The notes under the pieces were generated by a model, which saw nothing but the letters and a program-made list of their open reading frames with translations, did not search any database and was not told where the DNA came from. Made by a program: the position numbers and the translations under genes. From the NCBI RefSeq assembly GCF_900187615.1, contig NZ_FYDO01000009.1, positions 94,434 to 158,433 of the forward strand: DNA of 64,000 nucleotides, given 5' to 3'. This document shows, piece after piece, positions 17,865 through 26,216 of this stretch. Within the stretch, counting starts at the first letter, position 1. Every line of letters begins with the position of its first letter. Origin of the DNA: Pseudomonas sp. Irchel s3f7. GTDB lineage: Bacteria > Pseudomonadota > Gammaproteobacteria > Pseudomonadales > Pseudomonadaceae.

Positions 17865-18308
17865 TTAAAGTGGACAACCCTTTGCCCGCAAAATAGCGTC
17901 AAAACGATTCGGATCTAGCGTGCCGGCTTCAATAGCTTTTAACGTTGCCTGTTCGCGAGCACGCATATCGTGGCAACGCACAAGCAGTTCAGACAGCTCA
18001 GCACGGGCGGCAGCAACGACGCCATCTCCGTCGCCTATCATCAGATCACCAGGGTTCACGAGCATTCCAGCGCAGGAGATCGGCACGTTGATTTCTCCAC
18101 CACCATCTATGCTTGGCCCTCGATGTACCCCGCCGATTGCGTAGGCTTGCAACTCACCGGTCTGCCACTCATCGAGATCGCGTAGAGCCCCATTGATTAC
18201 CACTCCAACGATTCCCGCCTTCAACGCCATTGCCCGCATGATTCCCCCAAAGACGGCGCGCGTCAGGTCTGCACTACCGTCAATGACGATGACATCGCCA
18301 GGCCGCAC
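17865..18308 (-). pseudogene. RraA-like aldolase/decarboxylase gene lacking its N-terminus
   Basis: The frame starts with GTG at 18308 and gives 147 residues (RPGDVIVIDG, then NGALRDLDEW, then GDGDGVV). These are the catalytic marks of RraA-like 4-hydroxy-4-methyl-2-oxoglutarate aldolase/oxaloacetate decarboxylases. The normal 65-80 N-terminal residues are missing; the frame upstream reads through unrelated codons to a TAA. No good ribosome site precedes the GTG. The residues for metal and substrate are kept, but the fold should be incomplete. It lies between lysR and the TauE gene on the same strand. Confidence 0.65.
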
Positions 18309-18467
18309 TAGCTGTTGTTGGAAAAATCGCGGCCCCGAGCGTAATTAGATGACTAGCCTCAAACAATGGCGATTCAGTGATCAACCACTTCACGAATCGT
18401 GGCGTATTGGATTTTTTCGGTACCAGAACGCCTTTGGCGAATGAAGACTGGCTGCGGCCCAATGTGT

Positions 18468-19343
18468 CTAGTCGCCTAGCTTGGCCCAGAACTCTTCGGC
18501 AGAGGGACTGATTGGGGCTGTGGGACGAGTGAGGTGAATTTCCAAGGGAATATCCCAGCTTTCGTCGAGTGCCCTGACCAGCCGACCGTCAGCCATTTCC
18601 TGTTCTGTAAGGCTTTTCGGTAACCATGCGACACCTTTGCTCTCCAAGGCCATGGACATCAGCACTGCCGCGAGGTGGCTGCTGAAAAGTGGTTTGAGGT
18701 GAAGGTAATCTTCCTTGCCATGCAGTCGGTGAGCGACGATACGCCCCAGTCCGGACTCATGGGTGTAAGCGAGGTAGGGCAATGCCGCCGGGGAATTGCC
18801 GAAGTTGGCGGAAGCACTCGCCAGAGGAACGAGAACGTCCTCTCCAACCTTCTTGCCAATGAACTGATCAGGGGCCAGTAATGGTGGAACGTCGGGGTGG
18901 CGGTGGCAGAGCAGAAACTGAACCTGGCCATGTATCAGCATCTGCTCACAGACAGCCATGCTATCGGAGTGCAGTTGCACAGCCTCGATTGGAGCACCGT
19001 TTTCTGTGCTGCGAAGCCACCGTGGAAAAAATGTAAACGACAGGGAGTGAGTTGCAGCGAAGTGCAGGGATTTAGCGGCCATTCCCGCCACCTCTTGAGC
19101 TTCGTTGCGCATCCTGTACAAACGCCTGGCTGCCTCCTGAGCACTTGGCAAAATTTGCCTCCCGGCTTCGGTCAGGGTCGCCCCTTGAGGGGTGCGAACG
19201 AACAGCTGTACGCCCATCCAATTCTCCAGTGAACGGACTCTGCGGCTGAATGCCGGCTGAGTAACGTGCCGCGCTTCTGCGGCACGAACAAAGCTGCCGT
19301 ATTCCGCAAGCGCTGAAAAATCTTCGAGCCAGACGAGTTCCAA
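18468..19343 (-). CDS. LysR family regulator, divergent from D-tartrate dehydratase
   Basis: 291 residues from a TTG start at 19343, chosen because AGGAGG (19352-19357) lies eight bases before it and the sequence then fits the family (ELVWLEDFSALAEYGSF); no ATG is near. The helix-turn-helix continues with RAAEARHVTQPAFSRRVRSL, and a substrate-binding domain follows. It shares a 99-bp promoter region with D-tartrate dehydratase, so it most likely activates that gene with tartrate as signal (inference). Confidence 0.85.
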   Translation of the reverse strand: MELVWLEDFSALAEYGSFVRAAEARHVTQPAFSRRVRSLENWMGVQLFVRTPQGATLTEAGRQILPSAQEAARRLYRMRNEAQEVAGMAAKSLHFAATHSLSFTFFPRWLRSTENGAPIEAVQLHSDSMAVCEQMLIHGQVQFLLCHRHPDVPPLLAPDQFIGKKVGEDVLVPLASASANFGNSPAALPYLAYTHESGLGRIVAHRLHGKEDYLHLKPLFSSHLAAVLMSMALESKGVAWLPKSLTEQEMADGRLVRALDESWDIPLEIHLTRPTAPISPSAEEFWAKLGD

Positions 19344-19442
19344 GGGCAATGCCTCCTGTGCATAGGGCGCGGCATTAATAGCATTGGGCGAGTCCCATCG
19401 CAAAGCATAACGTTGGGCCACCAACAACAAGAGGAACCCGTC

Positions 19443-20612
19443 ATGCGTATCGTAGACATCCGTGAAAAAACAGTTTCGATTGCTTCTCCAATCGCCAATG
19501 CCTACATCGATTTTTCCAAAATGACCTGTTCGGTCGTCGCTGTTGTCACGGATGTGATTCGCGATGGTAAACCAGTCATCGGTTACGGCTTCAACTCCAA
19601 CGGTCGCTATGGTCAAGGCGCTTTGATGCGTGATCGCTTCCTGGCGCGAATCATGGAAGCTGATCCGGATACTCTTATCGACCATGAGAACAACAACCTG
19701 GATCCGTTCGCCATCTGGAAGGCCCTGATGACCAACGAAAAGCCAGGTGGCCACGGCGAACGTTCAGTTGCCGTTGGCACCATTGATATGGCCGTGTGGG
19801 ATGCCGTTGCAAAGATCGAAGGTAAACCACTGTACCGCCTGCTGGCCGACCGTTACCGCGACGGCGTGGCAGATGACAAGGTTTGGGTTTACGCGGCGGG
19901 TGGTTATTACTATCCGGGCAAAGACCAGACCAAGCTCAAGGCAGAGATGCAGAGCTATCTGGATCGTGGCTACGACGTCGTCAAAATGAAGATTGGCGCG
20001 GTGCCACTGGACGAAGATATCCGTCGTATCGAAGCAGTACTTGAAGTGGTGGGTGACGGTCGTCGACTGGCTGTCGATGCCAATGGTCGCTTCGATCTGA
20101 AAACAGGTATTGCGTACGCAGAGGCCATCAAGAAGTACAACCTCTTCTGGTACGAAGAAATTGGCGATCCGCTGGACTACGCATTGCAGGCGGAACTTGC
20201 AAATCACTATGAACTACCAATGGCTACTGGTGAAAACCTGTTCTCCCACCAGGATGCTCGTAACCTGCTGCGCCACGGTGGTATGCGCCCTGATCGCGAC
20301 TACCTACAGTTCGACTGTGCATTGTCCTACGGCCTCGTGGAGTACATGCGCACCCTGAAGGTGATGGAAGAAATGGGTTGGTCTTCTCGCCGCGTAGTGC
20401 CGCACGGTGGTCACCAGATGTCCCTGAACATCGCTGCAGGCCTGCATCTGGGCGGTAACGAATCTTATCCAGACGTATTCCAGCCATTCGGTGGGTTCGC
20501 TGACGGCATACAGGTGGAAAACGGCTACGTAGGCCTTCCTGACATCCCAGGTGTTGGCTTCGAAGCCAAGTCAGCTCTATACGCAGTTATGCGCGAGCTG
20601 GGCGAGGGCTGA
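19443..20612 (+). CDS. tarD: D-tartrate dehydratase (enolase superfamily)
   Basis: 389 residues, close throughout to my memory of the Bradyrhizobium D-tartrate dehydratase: NAYIDFSKMTCSVVAVVTDV, GYGFNSNGRYGQGALM, AAGGYYYPGK, RHGGMRPDRD, PHGGHQMSLNIAAGL. The catalytic KxK of the barrel is in VVKMKIG, metal ligands in VDANGR, WYEE and TGEN, and the His in PHGGHQ. It removes water from D-tartrate to give oxaloacetate. ATG 19443 has AGAGGA upstream. A LysR gene is divergent and a DctA-type importer follows, so uptake and first step are together. Confidence 0.9.
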   Translation: MRIVDIREKTVSIASPIANAYIDFSKMTCSVVAVVTDVIRDGKPVIGYGFNSNGRYGQGALMRDRFLARIMEADPDTLIDHENNNLDPFAIWKALMTNEKPGGHGERSVAVGTIDMAVWDAVAKIEGKPLYRLLADRYRDGVADDKVWVYAAGGYYYPGKDQTKLKAEMQSYLDRGYDVVKMKIGAVPLDEDIRRIEAVLEVVGDGRRLAVDANGRFDLKTGIAYAEAIKKYNLFWYEEIGDPLDYALQAELANHYELPMATGENLFSHQDARNLLRHGGMRPDRDYLQFDCALSYGLVEYMRTLKVMEEMGWSSRRVVPHGGHQMSLNIAAGLHLGGNESYPDVFQPFGGFADGIQVENGYVGLPDIPGVGFEAKSALYAVMRELGEG

Positions 20613-20620
20613 TAGCCCCG

Positions 20621-20651
20621 AACTGTGGCCTCTGCCCTTGAGGCCACAGTT
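20621..20651 (+). promoter_or_regulatory. 12-bp hairpin between tarD and the symporter gene
   Basis: AACTGTGGCCTC pairs with GAGGCCACAGTT around seven bases. No T-tail follows, so it is more likely an mRNA-stabilising or partial termination hairpin between the two genes than a full terminator. Confidence 0.6.
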
Positions 20652-20714
20652 ATCCGGCGTCATCCGCTGACGCCACGCCACACGCCCATCACAAAAATAA
20701 AATGAGGTGCTTCC

Positions 20715-22022
20715 GTGGAAATCTCCAAGTCCCGCTGGTACAGCCAGCTCTATGTGCAGGTGCTGATCGGCATTGTGATCGGTGCCGCAATCGGTTACTT
20801 CGTCCCCGATATCGGAGCCAAGCTCCAGCCTTTTGCTGATGGCTTTATCAAACTGATCAAGATGCTGTTGGCGCCCATTATTTTCGGTACCGTCGTCGTT
20901 GGTATTGCCAAGATGGGCAGCATCAAAGAAGTTGGGCGGATTGGCGTCAAAGCGCTGCTCTACTTTGAAATCCTTTCAACCATTGCGCTGGTCATTGGCC
21001 TCATCGTGGTCAATATCGCAAAGCCAGGCGTTGGAATGAATATCAACGCTACCACGCTGGACGCCAGTGCAATCAACAAGTACAGCCAGGCCGCGAGTGA
21101 GCAGGGCGGCACCGTTGAGTTCTTTCTTAACATCATCCCGCACACCTTCATCGGCGCGTTTTCGAATGGCGTCATGCTTCAGGTCATCTTGCTGTCGGTC
21201 TTGATGGGTGTTGCTCTGGTTCAAATGGGTGAAACCAGCAAGCCGCTGATCAATACCATCGATCTGTTTCTGCAAGGGCTGTTCAAGATCGTGGCAATGG
21301 TAATGCGTCTGGCCCCGATTGGTGCCGGTGCCGGCATGGCTTTTACCATTGGCAAATACGGGATTGGTACGTTGCTGTCACTGGGCCAGTTGCTGGTCGC
21401 GCTCTACATCACGACCTTGATTTTCATCGTGGTAGTGCTGGGCACGGTTGCTAGATGGTCGGGCATGCCGCTCATGCAATTTCTTCGTTATTTCAAAGAT
21501 GAAATTCTCATCACGCTTGGCACCTGCTCAACCGAAGCCGTACTTCCGCGAATGATGGTGAAACTTGAAAAGCTGGGCTGCAAGAAGTCAGTGGTGGGCA
21601 TGGTGCTACCAACTGGATATGCCTTCAATGCGGATGGCACCTGCATTTACCTCACCATGGCGGCGATTTTCATCGCGCAGGCAACCAATACACCGCTGAC
21701 ATTTGTGGATCAGATGATCCTGTTGGGCGTCTTTTTGCTGACCTCGAAAGGTTCTGCGGGGGTAGCGGGTGCCGGATTCATCACCTTGGCGGCAACGCTC
21801 ACAACCATCCACTCAATTCCGCTGGTAGGCCTTGTCCTGCTTTTGGGCATTGACCGATTCCTCAACGAAGCGCGAGCCGTGACCAACCTGATCGGCAACG
21901 GTATCGGCACCATCGCGATTGCCAAGTGGGACAACTCGTTCGATGTCGAGGCCTGCGAGCGTGAAATTACTGCAATGAAAAACGAAAAGGCAGAGCGTAA
22001 AGCCCTGGTAGCGCAAAAGTAG
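20715..22022 (+). CDS. dctA: C4-dicarboxylate:cation symporter (DctA/DAACS family)
   Basis: 435 residues from GTG 20715 with GAGGTG eight bases upstream. Eight membrane helices and two re-entrant loops are expected; family motifs are clear: KMLLAPIIFGTVVVGIAKMG, the serine-rich turn replaced here by TLGTCSTEAVLPRMM, and PTGYAFNADGTCIYL. DctA proteins import succinate, malate, fumarate and related acids. Placed after D-tartrate dehydratase, this copy is probably the tartrate importer (inference). Confidence 0.85.
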   Translation: MEISKSRWYSQLYVQVLIGIVIGAAIGYFVPDIGAKLQPFADGFIKLIKMLLAPIIFGTVVVGIAKMGSIKEVGRIGVKALLYFEILSTIALVIGLIVVNIAKPGVGMNINATTLDASAINKYSQAASEQGGTVEFFLNIIPHTFIGAFSNGVMLQVILLSVLMGVALVQMGETSKPLINTIDLFLQGLFKIVAMVMRLAPIGAGAGMAFTIGKYGIGTLLSLGQLLVALYITTLIFIVVVLGTVARWSGMPLMQFLRYFKDEILITLGTCSTEAVLPRMMVKLEKLGCKKSVVGMVLPTGYAFNADGTCIYLTMAAIFIAQATNTPLTFVDQMILLGVFLLTSKGSAGVAGAGFITLAATLTTIHSIPLVGLVLLLGIDRFLNEARAVTNLIGNGIGTIAIAKWDNSFDVEACEREITAMKNEKAERKALVAQK

Positions 22023-22143
22023 TCGGCATCGCTTGCCGGTCATTCCTCTTCGAATAGGGCGCAATGACCGGTAGCCAATTTATGTCTCGTTCTCGCAGGA
22101 CGATTCAGCGATGTACTCAGTTGAAATGTGATGGAGCAGAAAA

Positions 22144-22574
22144 ATGATTGAGCGATCTCATCATGAACTAAGACAGGCGTTCAGTGATTTGCTTCATGGC
22201 GCCGTCTGTAAATTTGCGGCATCGGTGTTCGATCCGATCTCTGTTCGAATGGCTTCTGACCTTGGCTTTGAAGTCGCTATCCAGGGTGGATCGGTCGCCT
22301 CGCTCCAGGTGCTTGGTGCCCCGGACATCTCGTTACTCACGCTCGATGAGTATGCAGAGCAGGTTTCCAGGGTCGGACGCGCCAGTCAAATCCCAATCAT
22401 TGGGGATGCCGACCATGGATTCGGAAACGCGCTCAATGTGATGCGAACAGTCACGGAGTTACAGAAGGCCGGCGTTGCCGCCCTGACGCTGAGCTGCTTT
22501 CAAAATACACACTTTCGGACAACTACCGCGAATGGGCAAAAACCTATTTGACGTCAGATAACGGCGCCAATTGA
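22144..22574 (+). pseudogene. Oxaloacetate decarboxylase-like gene (PEP mutase/isocitrate lyase superfamily) with internal deletion
   Basis: The first 110 residues are those of the oxaloacetate decarboxylase/PEP mutase family ([50 protein letters not shown]). After [10 protein letters not shown] the expected EDTxLP metal-site segment is absent and the frame soon stops at 22551. In the next frame the DNA gives [19 protein letters not shown] and a stop at 22574, which looks like the C-terminal helix of the same protein. So about 170 residues were probably deleted. The intact enzyme would turn oxaloacetate, the product of TarD, into pyruvate and CO2. Confidence 0.75.
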
Positions 22575-22600
22575 ACTTGAGGCAGGTGGAATAAAGCGTC

Positions 22601-23575
22601 ATGAAAAAGACAATCCTGGCCTTCAGCCGAGTCTCACCCAGCATGCTAGAGCCTTACGCAGATAAGTACGACATCGTCATCATGAGCCCAGAAATTGGTG
22701 ACATGGATGCTCAGTTTGAAGCAGCCCTTCCCAACGCTCATGGACTGATCGGTGGGAATCGTCGTCTGGGTGAAGTTGAGCTGGCGTCGGCTAAAAACCT
22801 TGAAATCATCTCCAGCATTTCGGTGGGTTACGACAACTATGATCTCAGCTATCTCAATAGCAAAGGGATCATGTTGACCAATACACCAGATGTGCTGAAC
22901 GAAACCACTGCCGATCTCGCTTTTGCCCTGATCCTCGCCACAGCGAGACGTATCCCAGAGCTTGATGCTTGGACAAAAGATGGGAATTGGTCAAAAACAA
23001 TCGACGCCTCCCATTTTGGATGTGATGTGCATGGAAAGACCTTGGGCATTATCGGCCTGGGCAAAATCGGAGAGGCCATCGCTCGCAGAGGACGTTTCGG
23101 CTTCGGCATGAATATCTTGTACAGCGGCAAAACTCGTAAACCACAGCTGGAGCAAGAGCTCGGCGCAAGATTTGTCCCGCAGGAACAGCTGTTAAGCGAG
23201 TCTGATTTTGTCTGTCCGGTCGTGCCATTGACCGCAGAGACGAGAAACCTCATCGGCCAAAAAGAGCTGGCGCTGATCGGGGCAGAGGGCATTTTGATCA
23301 ACGTTTCTCGTGGTCCGGTGGTTGATCAGGACTCGCTCATCCAAGCGCTTGAGGAAAAGACGATTCGGGGCGCTGGCCTGGATGTCTACGTGAAAGAGCC
23401 ACTAACAGATTCCAGGCTTTTTAAGCTGAAAAACGTCGTTACGGTCCCTCACATTGGCTCGGCAACAAATGACACCCGCGACGCAATGGCCAAGCGTGCC
23501 TTGGACAACTTGCTGGTGGGGCTCGAAGGTCAGTGGCCTCGGGATCTCGTTAATTCGCAAGCGTTACGTCAGTGA
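22601..23575 (+). CDS. ghrB: D-2-hydroxyacid dehydrogenase, glyoxylate/hydroxypyruvate reductase B type
   Basis: 324 residues, the usual GhrB length. NAD(P)-binding GLGKIG turn in TLGIIGLGKIGEAIARR, substrate loop SVGYDN, catalytic Arg in NVSRGPVVD, Glu in YVKEPL and His in PHIGSAT. It reduces glyoxylate, hydroxypyruvate or 2-keto acids with NAD(P)H. It follows the tartrate genes and the broken decarboxylase on the same strand and may handle hydroxypyruvate-like by-products of tartrate use (inference). Confidence 0.87.
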   Translation: MKKTILAFSRVSPSMLEPYADKYDIVIMSPEIGDMDAQFEAALPNAHGLIGGNRRLGEVELASAKNLEIISSISVGYDNYDLSYLNSKGIMLTNTPDVLNETTADLAFALILATARRIPELDAWTKDGNWSKTIDASHFGCDVHGKTLGIIGLGKIGEAIARRGRFGFGMNILYSGKTRKPQLEQELGARFVPQEQLLSESDFVCPVVPLTAETRNLIGQKELALIGAEGILINVSRGPVVDQDSLIQALEEKTIRGAGLDVYVKEPLTDSRLFKLKNVVTVPHIGSATNDTRDAMAKRALDNLLVGLEGQWPRDLVNSQALRQ

Positions 23576-23650
23576 TAACCGAGTCGCTGACTTCTTGTGG
23601 ATCGTCGGGCCCACAGCGCTAACCACTCTGTTGAATTGAAGGAAACCAAT

Positions 23651-23692
23651 ATGCCGCAAGTCATCGTCTATGCCGCCGCTGACCTCCGCTAA
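23651..23692 (+). pseudogene. Start of a 4-oxalocrotonate tautomerase-like gene, truncated
   Basis: AAGGA and an ATG lead into MPQVIVYAAADLR and a TAA. The first ten residues match the opening of small tautomerases, including the Pro that becomes the N-terminal catalytic residue. Everything after codon 13 is missing. It follows ghrB on the same strand, as the last remnant of the catabolic block. Confidence 0.55.
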
Positions 23693-23767
23693 GGGCAGCC
23701 AGGGATTGTGAATTCAGCAGGTCGATACAACACAACTGAATTCTGTGTAAGCGACATGCAGACGGCG

Positions 23768-24337
23768 TCAGCGATTGAGCCTGGTAATCTTTGAACCCTG
23801 CAATCCCAGCCCGGCCATTAAGCCCTTTTGATCAAAGATGAACGCATAGACATCGGAATGAGCCGTTGAAGTGGTCAACGACTTGGCGATGCCTGAATCC
23901 ACGACCACGATGCTTGGGCCCACGCCGACCTCGAATCCATTAACATTTTTCAGATCGTTCATCGCTGAATAGGTCATGAAGAACATCACGTATCCAAACC
24001 GCTGCACGCCCGCCTGAAGGCCGTATGAGGCTGCTGTGGTCGCGTAGTATCCCGTGACTTTTCCGTTCTCAATCAATTCGCCTTCGCCATGCTGTGCGCC
24101 GGCGATGAGGCCCGCTTTCAGCACATCAGGGAAAACGAGGATACCCTTGGCTCGCCGCGCGAGGTCTCGCGCTTGCGGCGTTTTGGCATACAAACTCTGT
24201 AACGCCGCGTTCGCGTCGCGGTTCATTTGCGCGTTAGCAGCCTTCACATCTGAGGCGGAACTTGATTGACCCATTTGGCAGCCCGCCGTGATCGCGAGTA
24301 TTGAAATCATTGCCATCATTCGAAGGTATTTGGTCAT
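23768..24337 (-). CDS. SYLF-domain (Ysc84-type) lipoprotein
   Basis: 189 residues from ATG 24337, with GGAG eight bases upstream; a TTG two codons earlier is less likely. A lipoprotein signal ends in ILAITAGC. The rest is a SYLF domain: RAKGILVFPDVLKAGLIAG, GYYATTAASYGLQAGVQ and YAFIFDQKGLMAGLGLQGSK. SYLF domains bind lipids; bacterial members are periplasmic lipoproteins of unclear function. It is a single gene, convergent with the remnant of the tautomerase gene. Confidence 0.85.
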   Translation of the reverse strand: MTKYLRMMAMISILAITAGCQMGQSSSASDVKAANAQMNRDANAALQSLYAKTPQARDLARRAKGILVFPDVLKAGLIAGAQHGEGELIENGKVTGYYATTAASYGLQAGVQRFGYVMFFMTYSAMNDLKNVNGFEVGVGPSIVVVDSGIAKSLTTSTAHSDVYAFIFDQKGLMAGLGLQGSKITRLNR

Positions 24338-24460
24338 GAGCAATACTCCGTTTCACTTGCCATTGAGGAAACTGCGTGGCGCTAGCCGTTGCGGATCAAA
24401 GACTGACGGGGTCGATCTTTCCCTTAGACTTTAATCCTAATAAGCCGTTGGTCAAATGCT

Positions 24461-24525
24461 ATGCACATGCACATGCACATGCACATGCACATGCACATGC
24501 ACATGCACATGCACATGCACATGCA
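24461..24525. repeat. ATGCAC hexanucleotide tandem repeat, nearly 11 copies
   Basis: 65 bp of perfect 6-bp repeats. With its edges it makes a run of alternating purines and pyrimidines from 24460 to 24530 (71 bases), a pattern that can form left-handed Z-DNA. It lies about 120 bp upstream of the SYLF lipoprotein start, on the promoter side of that gene. Open frames through it read Ala-His or Cys-Thr and are not genes. Confidence 0.95.
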
Positions 24526-24557
24526 TGTGCCTCAGACGAAATCGACAGTCAACTTCT

Positions 24558-24594
24558 GGCCGTTTTTTGCCTGTCACGATGGGCAGAAATCGAC
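24558..24594. repeat. Degenerate intergenic repeat (copy b)
   Basis: GGCCGTTTTTTGCCTGTCAC followed by a complementary arm GGCAGAAATCGAC. It is related to 11910-11946, 25960-26003 and 26466-26508. Confidence 0.5.
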
Positions 24595-24640
24595 CCAAAA
24601 CTGACGCTCGATTCTGTCTAGGTGAATCGCCCCGGATTTT

Positions 24641-25074
24641 CTAGACACCCATGAAACCTATTCCCATCGCCACCCAGCCACGCAACCACGCAGTGATAAT
24701 GGCTCAACTCCGTAAAGTGTGGAGAAAAGCGCTATGAAAAGGGGAGTCGTGTAGATTGCCAGGGCAGCCACTGATAACGGTATCAACGGTAATGCCGAGT
24801 AGTACGTTACCCACATTAACAACAGCAGAATGCTCCTGGTTGTCACCTAAAACACCGAAGCAATTGCGTGTCGACCCGATTTGATGTCCCTGCCTAGCCA
24901 GGCTCCAAGAGTGGGAACCGACAGACAGGAAACGATGAGGAACAACTGCCAGAGCGGTAGTCTGGCGCTAAAATATTTGACCGCTGCATCGGCCAGAGAA
25001 AGGAGAAATACAGCAGCGCTGATTAGCAATATGCCCTTGGGAACGCTGTCGACGCTTGAACTGTACTTGCTCAC
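24641..25074 (-). pseudogene. Broken EamA/DMT-type transporter
   Basis: From a GTG at 25074 the frame gives VPKGILLISAAVFLLSLADA and PLWQLFLIVSCL, the first two helices of an EamA transporter, until an in-frame TAG at 24847-24849. The same frame then continues with TTRSILLLLMWVTYYSALP and AIYTTPLFIALFSTLYG. Near LSLRG a frameshift occurs and a stop follows at 24641 after VAMGIGFMGV. Only the first third of a 300-residue transporter remains. A short inverted repeat (25090-25097 with 25110-25117) lies just upstream. Confidence 0.75.
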
Positions 25075-25250
25075 GAACCGCACTCCTGTTCCGTTAGTGA
25101 GCTGAGATCCTAACGGACGGTGGCGAACTCCTAGAGCACATATCCAGCACCTCAGGTGCCAATTTTCACTGTAGGCCGTTTTGACCATCGCCCCCACTTG
25201 ATCTGTGCCGTGAAGAGCCCGTATGCGAATGGCTGCTTTGCCGATTACTG

Positions 25251-25457
25251 TCACACCGGCGCCATCATCACCGTGAGCGTCATCTTGATGAATTCTTCTT
25301 TCTTGTCGATGGCTTCCAGGGCGCCGCGCACGTTGTCGGCGACGGCCGTCGATCCGTGCTGCTTGACCCAGTTCGAAAGCTCCATGATGGCGGCTTCGAG
25401 GGCGAGCTGGTTTTCATTGAGTTTGAACAGTCGGGCAGGGAGCAGGGCAGAATTTGG
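25251..25457 (-). pseudogene. Degraded copy of the small protein encoded at 26007-26216
   Basis: The frame reads PNSALLPARLFKLNENQLAL and ends TLTVMMAPV, about 80% like the product of 26007-26216 by eye. The start codon is lost: a TAG stands where the TTG and leader should be, and no ribosome site precedes it. It is in the same orientation as the intact copy, 750 bp away, with a small lipoprotein gene between them. Confidence 0.7.
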
Positions 25458-25627
25458 CTATTTTCGCCCGCACCCCTTAATGCCTGGCGAACGTGGCGGC
25501 GAGAATACCAGCGTTGAATCGGTGACTCACTACTGCGATGGACGGATTGTGTTGAATTACGCGGCATCCCAAGCTTTGATACTGCAAAATCAATCCGGCG
25601 TCATCATTGTAGGATGTGAGGAACGCG

Positions 25628-25846
25628 TCAGTTTGCGCCCAATTTAAACTTTATGTTGTTTGAGGGCCACCAAGACCACGATGGTGGTGGCGTGTAGCAA
25701 CCTGGCTGATTGGCCGGCGTTGCATCACAACGGACGGTGTAGCCCTTGTTGGTTATTTCTCTTCCGCCTTCACCGGTACCGCGCTCACTGTACGAGGAGC
25801 ATCCACCTAGTAAAGCGGTAGCCAGAAAAATTGTTGTGTACTTCAT
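25628..25846 (-). CDS. Small lipoprotein of unknown function
   Basis: 72 residues: MKYTTIFLATALLGGC is a lipoprotein signal with the lipobox cysteine at 16. The mature part is about 57 residues, Gly-, Pro- and Trp-containing (CYTPPPSWSWWPSN), with two more cysteines that could form a disulfide. GGAGAG lies upstream of the ATG. I do not recognise a family. It sits between two copies of another small gene. Confidence 0.6.
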   Translation of the reverse strand: MKYTTIFLATALLGGCSSYSERGTGEGGREITNKGYTVRCDATPANQPGCYTPPPSWSWWPSNNIKFKLGAN

Positions 25847-25959
25847 AAATGCTCTCCATGCGTGAAGCGTATAGCTTAACCATAGAGTCCCGCCTGGCGC
25901 CGGATTTTTTGTCAGGAGAAAGTCACGGTTACATTGGAGGCGCGGGGCCACGGTATGTC

Positions 25960-26003
25960 GCTATTGGACATCTGATGCCTGTGCGAAGGGCTGCAATCGA
26001 TAG
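25960..26003. repeat. Degenerate intergenic repeat (copy c)
   Basis: GCTATTGGACATCTGATGCC and the bases after it align with 26466-26508 and, less well, with copies at 11910 and 24558. It ends at the stop codon of the small gene at 26007. Confidence 0.45.
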
Positions 26004-26006
26004 TAA

Positions 26007-26216
26007 TCACTCCGGCGCCATCATCACGGCGAGCGTCATTTTGATGAACTCTTCATTCCTATCGATGACTTCCAGGGCGTCACGCACGTTGTCAGCAACG
26101 TCGGCCGATCCGCTCTGCTCGACCCAATTCGAAAGCTCCATGATGGCGGCTTCCAGGGCGAGCTGGTTTTCGTTGAGCTTGTAGAGCAGGGAAGGGAGCA
26201 GGTCAGAGTTTGGCAA
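26007..26216 (-). CDS. Small helical protein of a family repeated in Pseudomonas
   Basis: 69 residues from a TTG at 26216, chosen because GGAGG lies eight bases before it and no ATG fits. The product (PNSDLLPSLLYKLNENQLAL, then ELSNWVEQSGSADVADNVRD, ending VMMAPE) is helical and soluble. Similar short proteins with the LALEAAIxELSxWVE pattern are, as I recall, found in many copies in Pseudomonas genomes; their function is unknown to me. A decayed copy lies at 25251-25457. Confidence 0.65.
   Translation of the reverse strand: MPNSDLLPSLLYKLNENQLALEAAIMELSNWVEQSGSADVADNVRDALEVIDRNEEFIKMTLAVMMAPE

Noticed and set aside
17865..18308. RraA-like frame as a complete short gene
   Set aside because: E. 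coli RraA is only about 14 residues longer, but here the missing part is the N-terminal fold before the RPGDVI strand, and no ribosome site is seen; I list it as a truncated gene.
24461..24525. CRISPR-like array
   Set aside because: The unit is 6 bp without spacers; it is a microsatellite. No cas genes are present.
24376..24644. Open frames reading poly Ala-His or Cys-Thr
   Set aside because: They are a product of the ATGCAC repeat, with no ribosome site or family likeness.
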